From: Leucobacter musarum subsp. musarum
GTDB lineage: Bacteria > Actinomycetota > Actinomycetes > Actinomycetales > Microbacteriaceae
Direction: 5' to 3'
DNA length: 64,000 nucleotides
Assembly (NCBI RefSeq): GCF_001273845.1
Contig: NZ_JHBW01000087.1
Location: 496,001 to 560,000 of the forward strand
Position 1 is the first letter of the stretch, and each line of letters begins with the position of its first letter. Below the pieces are notes generated by a model. It was not told the DNA's origin. It saw nothing but the letters and a program-made list of their open reading frames with translations, and did not search any database. The translations under genes were made by a program, and so were the position numbers. Of this stretch, positions 61,231-64,000 are shown piece after piece.

Positions 61231-61349
61231 GCAAGCTCCCATCTCATCGGAGGCGGAGTGCTCTCGCGCCTCCTGACGACGCTAGCGACCCGCTGGACAC
61301 TCCGAACACCGAACCGGGACATCTGTGGATAACTCGGGCAGCAGCCGGT

Positions 61350-64000
<2,651 letters not shown>

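Overview
The window is high-GC DNA (roughly two thirds G+C by eye) from an actinobacterium, most likely a member of Microbacteriaceae (Leucobacter-like; inference). Signs of this are the gene orders leuC-leuD-murA-plsC and rplS-lepB-rnhB, GatCAB, a CPWC nitroreductase of the mycothiol-dependent type, a DtxR/IdeR-type iron box, an LAXTG sorting signal of the class E sortase kind, GTG/TTG starts, and several promoters whose -10 hexamer ends 6 nt before the start codon (leaderless mRNAs). It looks like ordinary chromosome: no insertion sequence, prophage, integrase or CRISPR array is visible.

Layout. 1-5.6 kb: plsC (cut by the window edge), murA, leuD and leuC behind a leaderless leucine leader peptide, then terC behind a yybP-ykoY manganese riboswitch. 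5.6-13 kb: a YqhA-like membrane protein, tRNA-Leu, a doubled AraC-type regulator, and a ferric-siderophore uptake operon (binding protein, two permeases, ATPase, siderophore-interacting reductase). 13-20.6 kb: a secreted wall-anchored ParBc_2 protein, a membrane EEP phosphatase, mgtE behind a leader with a short ORF and alternative hairpins, and a 1000-residue kinase / M23-like / class III aminotransferase-fold fusion. 20.7-29 kb, mostly minus strand: rdgB, rph, murI, rnhB, lepB, rplS, a RibD-like reductase, a Nei-type glycosylase, rpiB, a DsbA-like nitroreductase and an aldo/keto reductase. 29-35 kb, plus strand: a small ORF, pepN-mscS-glbO, an HhH-GPD glycosylase, a GAF-GGDEF protein, tRNA-Arg. 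35-43.7 kb: PadR plus a DHA2 exporter, a second MFS carrier, def, orn, and a tightly coupled pair made of a membrane sensor with a cyclase-homology domain and an MscS channel with a cNMP-binding-like tail. 43.8-50.5 kb: tRNA-His, a ThiF-like E1 enzyme translationally coupled to a LuxI/FeeM-like N-acyltransferase and divergent from a TetR-type regulator, a membrane GGDEF-EAL protein, and the metallopeptidase-clpS-DUF2017 operon. 50.5-64 kb: dinB, a SorC-family regulator divergent from glpD-glpF-glpK, then gatCAB, tag, ligA and the 3' end of mnmA.

How the genes work together. Three metal circuits carry their own control elements: Mn (riboswitch-terC), Fe (iron box plus double AraC) and Mg (mgtE leader). 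The leucine genes appear to be attenuated. The glycerol operon has its own repressor-like gene and a palindromic operator. Two cassettes are the best candidates for undescribed biology: the ThiF/acyltransferase pair near 45 kb and the cyclase-like sensor/MscS-cNBD pair at 40-43.6 kb. Both enzyme-like domains of the second pair lack residues needed for classical cyclic-nucleotide chemistry or binding.
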